Assembly (NCBI GenBank): GCA_903896585.1
Contig: CAITYI010000196.1
Coordinates: 1-9,287, forward strand
DNA: 9,287 bases
Direction of reading: 5' to 3'
From: an uncultured bacterium
Lineage (GTDB): Bacteria > Actinomycetota > Actinomycetes > S36-B12
The position numbers and the translations under genes are program-made. Shown here one piece after another: positions 6,772 through 9,287 of this stretch. Below the pieces are notes generated by a model. That model was not told the DNA's origin and made no database searches. It was given only the letters and a program-made list of their open reading frames with translations. How positions within the stretch are numbered: position 1 is the stretch's first letter; each line of letters begins with the position of its first letter.

Positions 6772-6793
6772 TACCCGTGAACATTGGGTTAAC
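6772..6793 (-). promoter_or_regulatory. Candidate PHO box (two 11-nt direct repeats) upstream of pstS
   Basis: On the - strand, two adjacent 11-nt units, GTTAACCCAAT (6793-6783) and GTTCACGGGTA (6782-6772), share GTTnAC at exact 11-nt spacing. This is the layout of Streptomyces PhoP boxes, built from GTTCACC-like 11-nt direct repeats. The first unit overlaps the pstB stop codon. Further related hexamers follow downstream: GTTCAT at 6763-6758 and GTTAAC at 6740-6735. I see no confident -35/-10 pair in the rest of the 127-nt spacer (6662-6788). A promoter here would let pstS be expressed apart from pstCAB. Similarity by eye only. Confidence 0.4.
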
Positions 6794-7625
6794 CAAAGCG
6801 CCCATTGACGTAATCGAGTGTCCGCTGATCCTGCGGATTACTGAAGATTTCAGTGGTCGGACCTTGCTCAACAACATGCCCTGGCTCATTTTCAGCTGCA
6901 AGGAAAAAGGCGGTACTGTCAGAGACACGAACCGCCTGCTGCATATTGTGCGTGACGATAATGATGGTCACGGCTCGGGAAAGTTCACGAATGGTTTCTT
7001 CGATCTTCAGGGTCGATGCCGGGTCGAGTGCCGAACAGGGCTCATCCATTAGCAATACGTGGGGCTGCACTGCAAGTGAGCGCGCAATCACGAGCCGCTG
7101 CTGTTGGCCACCGGAGAGTTCCCCCGCGGCATGATCGAGTCGATCCTTCACTTCAGTCCATAATCCTGCCGAGGTTAAGGTTTCCTCGACAATTTGATCG
7201 TGGTTATCACGCTTCATGCCGGATAGTTTTAATCCAGAGAGCACATTCCCTCGAATTGTCATGCTGGGAAATGGATTTGGCTTTTGGAACACCATGCCGA
7301 TTTTCAGCCGAATATGTACGGGATCAATGTTGGGATCGTAAATATCCTTACCGTCATAAAGTACCGACCCCGCAAGTGCTGCACCGGGAATAAGTTCATG
7401 AAGCCGATTCAGGGTGCGAATAAAAGTCGACTTGCCACAACCCGATGGACCAATGAGCGCCGTGCACGTGTTTTGTGGGAAGTCGATGCTGACACCTTCG
7501 AGGACCTTTCGCTTGCCAAACCACACGCTAACGTCCTCGGCCTTCATGGCCAGTTTCACGTTGGCATCTCGCCTGCTCAATTGCTGGTCCAAAGTTGCAA
7601 CGTCTTCATAATCGGCTGTTGACAT
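6789..7625 (-). CDS. pstB: Phosphate ABC transporter ATP-binding protein PstB
   Basis: The 278-residue cytoplasmic ATPase that powers phosphate import through PstC-PstA. All nucleotide-binding motifs are intact: Walker A GPSGCGKST (59-67), Q-loop FQKPNPFP (113-120, the PstB-typical sequence), signature LSGGQQQR (170-177), Walker B VLLMDEPCSALDP (190-202) and H-loop His226 in VTHNMQQA. LHELIPGA and DIYDPNIDPVHIR are also PstB-typical. The first ~25 residues are an extension before the usual start of the family. I chose the ATG at 7625 because GGAAGG lies 7 nt upstream. An in-frame ATG at 7649, directly behind the pstA stop, would add 8 residues and cannot be excluded. The gene follows pstA by 27 nt in the same operon. 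Confidence 0.95.
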   Translation of the reverse strand: MSTADYEDVATLDQQLSRRDANVKLAMKAEDVSVWFGKRKVLEGVSIDFPQNTCTALIGPSGCGKSTFIRTLNRLHELIPGAALAGSVLYDGKDIYDPNIDPVHIRLKIGMVFQKPNPFPSMTIRGNVLSGLKLSGMKRDNHDQIVEETLTSAGLWTEVKDRLDHAAGELSGGQQQRLVIARSLAVQPHVLLMDEPCSALDPASTLKIEETIRELSRAVTIIIVTHNMQQAVRVSDSTAFFLAAENEPGHVVEQGPTTEIFSNPQDQRTLDYVNGRFG

Positions 7626-7632
7626 TAACTTG

Positions 7633-7638
7633 CCTTCC
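7633..7638 (-). promoter_or_regulatory. Ribosome binding site deciding the pstB start
   Basis: GGAAGG on the - strand, 7 nt before the ATG at 7625. For the alternative ATG at 7649 the nearest purine-rich site (GGGAAG) is about 10 nt away, so the inner start looks better. Confidence 0.55.
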
Positions 7639-7652
7639 GGTAGATTCATGAA

Positions 7653-8738
7653 CTAGTACTTCCCAACTTTTCCGCGACCCAGCACTCTGGCCAATGTGAA
7701 CAACACGGCAACGAAAATCATCAGAACGAGCGCTGAACCCCAGGCACGAGCAACTGCGTCAGGGTAGGGCAGCGCCACGTTGTTGAAGATGTACACCGGA
7801 ATTGAAGCCACTGATTGGCCAAATGGATTCAGTACGGTTCCATCGTTATTTCCAGCTGCAAGGAGGAGCGGTGCAGTTTCGCCAATTACTCGAGCAATCC
7901 CCAACAAGATTGCCGTGATAATACCCGTGCGTGCCGCAGGGAGAACAACCATGAGGACGGTGCGCGCTCTAGTGGAACCCAGTGCCAGTGCCCCTGTCCG
8001 GAGTTCATCCGGGATCAGTTTCAAAACTTCTTCAGCAGTTCGAGCAACCGTCGGTAGCATCAAAATGGCGTATGCCAAACCACCCGCAAATGCACTTTGA
8101 TTAAAAGCACCGGTAGCAACCGCGATTGTCAGAATGAATAGACCCGCGACAACCGATGGAACACCAGACATCGCCTGCACAAAGAAACGAACATATGGAA
8201 CCGCGCGGCCGCGAACCTCAGTAATGTACACGGCCGTTGCAATTCCAATGGGGACAGCAATGACAGATGAGATCAGCAGAATCAACAAAGTGCCGACCAT
8301 GGCATGGCCAATGCCACCGTACTCCAGGGGTGTACTGGGGTTGATGTACACACTATTTTGGTAGAGGAAGTGCGGACTCAACGCCTGAAAACCTCTGATA
8401 ATCAGACTCGCAATTACTGAGATCAGCACTACCAAGGTGAACAGTGTTGCCCCAATGGCCAGCACAATAATTACCGAGTCGCCGATGCTTCGGACACCAC
8501 GATTGAACCAAGCGGTAAGCCCAGCAGCCACAAGTTGAAGCGGAAGGTAAATGACAACCGCAATCAGCGCTCCTGGGATATCTGAAGTTTGAAAAAGCCA
8601 GCCAACAATTATTGCTGGAATAACGATTGCAAGGAAAACGCTGACGGTGAATTTAGTTGGCTTTTTGCGCCAAGGACGCTTCGGAGTTTCATCTTTAAAT
8701 CGGGTCACTTCCGCTTCCTCGAAAATAACGGTACTCAT
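7653..8738 (-). CDS. pstA: Phosphate ABC transporter permease PstA
   Basis: A 361-residue inner-membrane permease, one half of the phosphate channel with PstC. The canonical six-helix domain begins near residue 85. It contains GGIGHAMVGTLLILLIS (141-157), VQAMSGVPSVVAGLF (187-201), the cytoplasmic EAA-type loop that contacts PstB (EVLKLIPDELRTGALALGST, then VVLP; 237-267) and the PstA hallmark ARVIGETAPLLL (282-293). Ahead of it is a basic cytoplasmic stretch (RPWRKKPTK) and two further hydrophobic segments (~30-49 and ~57-77), making the protein longer than E. coli PstA (296 residues). Such N-terminal extensions occur in other actinobacterial PstA proteins. The ATG overlaps the pstC stop as ATGA, indicating translational coupling, and GGAAGG sits 8 nt upstream (8747-8752). 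Confidence 0.94.
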   Translation of the reverse strand: MSTVIFEEAEVTRFKDETPKRPWRKKPTKFTVSVFLAIVIPAIIVGWLFQTSDIPGALIAVVIYLPLQLVAAGLTAWFNRGVRSIGDSVIIVLAIGATLFTLVVLISVIASLIIRGFQALSPHFLYQNSVYINPSTPLEYGGIGHAMVGTLLILLISSVIAVPIGIATAVYITEVRGRAVPYVRFFVQAMSGVPSVVAGLFILTIAVATGAFNQSAFAGGLAYAILMLPTVARTAEEVLKLIPDELRTGALALGSTRARTVLMVVLPAARTGIITAILLGIARVIGETAPLLLAAGNNDGTVLNPFGQSVASIPVYIFNNVALPYPDAVARAWGSALVLMIFVAVLFTLARVLGRGKVGKY

Positions 8739-9287
8739 TTCTGCAACCTTCCCGTGCGGCTCACAATTAAGTTGGCAATCATGTTCACCACAAGAGTCCC
8801 GAGGAACAGGAAGAAGCCTGCAGCCAACAGAAGCTGCAGTTCGAGGGCGGATGTCACCTCACCAAACCTTGAAACGATCAATGTAGCCACCGATCCACCG
8901 CCGGACTCAATGATGTTGTACCAATTGGTTTCGTAGACAAGTTTGAGGACAAAGAACACCGCAATGGTTTCACCTAGGGCGCGACCAAGTCCCAGCATGA
9001 TTCCGCCAACGATTCCCCCTCGGCCATAGGGAAGAGCAACATAACGAAGCATGGTCCACAACGAGCAGCCGAGGGCTTCGGATGCATTGATCAGATCCGG
9101 TGGTGTTCTACCTAAAACCTCACGAGTAACAGACGTAATAATCGGGATCATCATGATGGCCAAGACAAAGCCAGCAATGAAGGGCGTGCCCAAAAAGTTA
9201 CCCGATACATTTTCAAACAGCGGAATCCATCCCAGATACTGATTGAGCAAGCTTTGCCACTCTTCAGCTGTCGGGTTCAAAATATAA
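8735..9287 (-). CDS. pstC: Phosphate ABC transporter permease PstC, 5' part outside the window
   Basis: The C-terminal ~184 residues of PstC, the second channel subunit. The frame is open to the right edge, so the N-terminal part and true start lie beyond it. Seen: hydrophobic helix FIAGFVLAIMMIPIITSVTREVL, then the EAA-type loop for PstB contact (NASEALGCSLWTMLRYVALP), then the PstC hallmark GIMLGLGRALGETIAVFFVL, and a last helix ending near LIVSRTGRLQK. The segment SGGGSVATLIVSRFGE is typical of PstC before the final helix. The TGA stop (8737-8735) overlaps the pstA ATG by 4 nt. A regulator, phoU or another pstS upstream cannot be judged from this window. Confidence 0.93.
   Translation of the reverse strand, partial: YILNPTAEEWQSLLNQYLGWIPLFENVSGNFLGTPFIAGFVLAIMMIPIITSVTREVLGRTPPDLINASEALGCSLWTMLRYVALPYGRGGIVGGIMLGLGRALGETIAVFFVLKLVYETNWYNIIESGGGSVATLIVSRFGEVTSALELQLLLAAGFFLFLGTLVVNMIANLIVSRTGRLQK

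Noticed and set aside
6689..6928. Open frames opposite or shifted to pstS and pstB
   Set aside because: They are shadows of well-supported genes, with no recognisable protein features or ribosome binding sites.
6893..7864. The same 12-mer, CAGCTGCAAGGA, at 6893-6904 and 7853-7864
   Set aside because: Both copies lie in coding sequence where a Leu-Ala-Ala stretch is encoded (pstB and pstA), so shared codons explain them. No third copy or regular spacing was found.

Overview
The window reads as a piece of an actinobacterial chromosome with mid-range GC (roughly 50-55% by eye), densely packed, with almost no spacer DNA. The actinobacterial signs are a PstA with an N-terminal two-helix extension, a YdfJ/MmpL-type transporter, a small class I methyltransferase of a type common in actinobacteria, GTG starts, and a GTTCAC-like PHO-box-type repeat. 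A small-genome aquatic actinobacterium would fit, but this is inference. I see no rRNA, tRNA, CRISPR array, insertion sequence or integrase.

Left part (1-2055, + strand): the last ~412 residues of an MMPL/RND-type membrane transporter, cut by the window edge, followed closely by an enoyl-CoA hydratase/isomerase (crotonase) family gene. Middle (2056-4217): a stand-alone homocysteine S-methyltransferase on the - strand, ending 3 nt from the crotonase stop. It is divergent from a small DUF4287-DUF1801 protein on the + strand. That gene overlaps tail-to-tail by 17 nt with a class I SAM-dependent methyltransferase on the - strand.

Right part (4259-9287, - strand): a phosphate-uptake cluster read right to left as pstC (partial), pstA, pstB, pstS, then a PstS-like lipoprotein. 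PstC and PstA form the membrane channel, PstB is the ATPase, and PstS captures phosphate outside the membrane. pstS lies last rather than first. It sits behind a 127-nt spacer that carries two adjacent 11-nt GTTnAC-type repeats, so it may be separately phosphate-regulated. PstS has a cleavable secretion signal but no lipobox. The next protein has a clear lipobox and a PstS-like fold signature, but has lost several phosphate-contacting residues and ends in a strongly acidic tail. This secreted PstS plus lipid-anchored degenerate paralogue is the most interesting part of the window. The rest is ordinary metabolism and transport.
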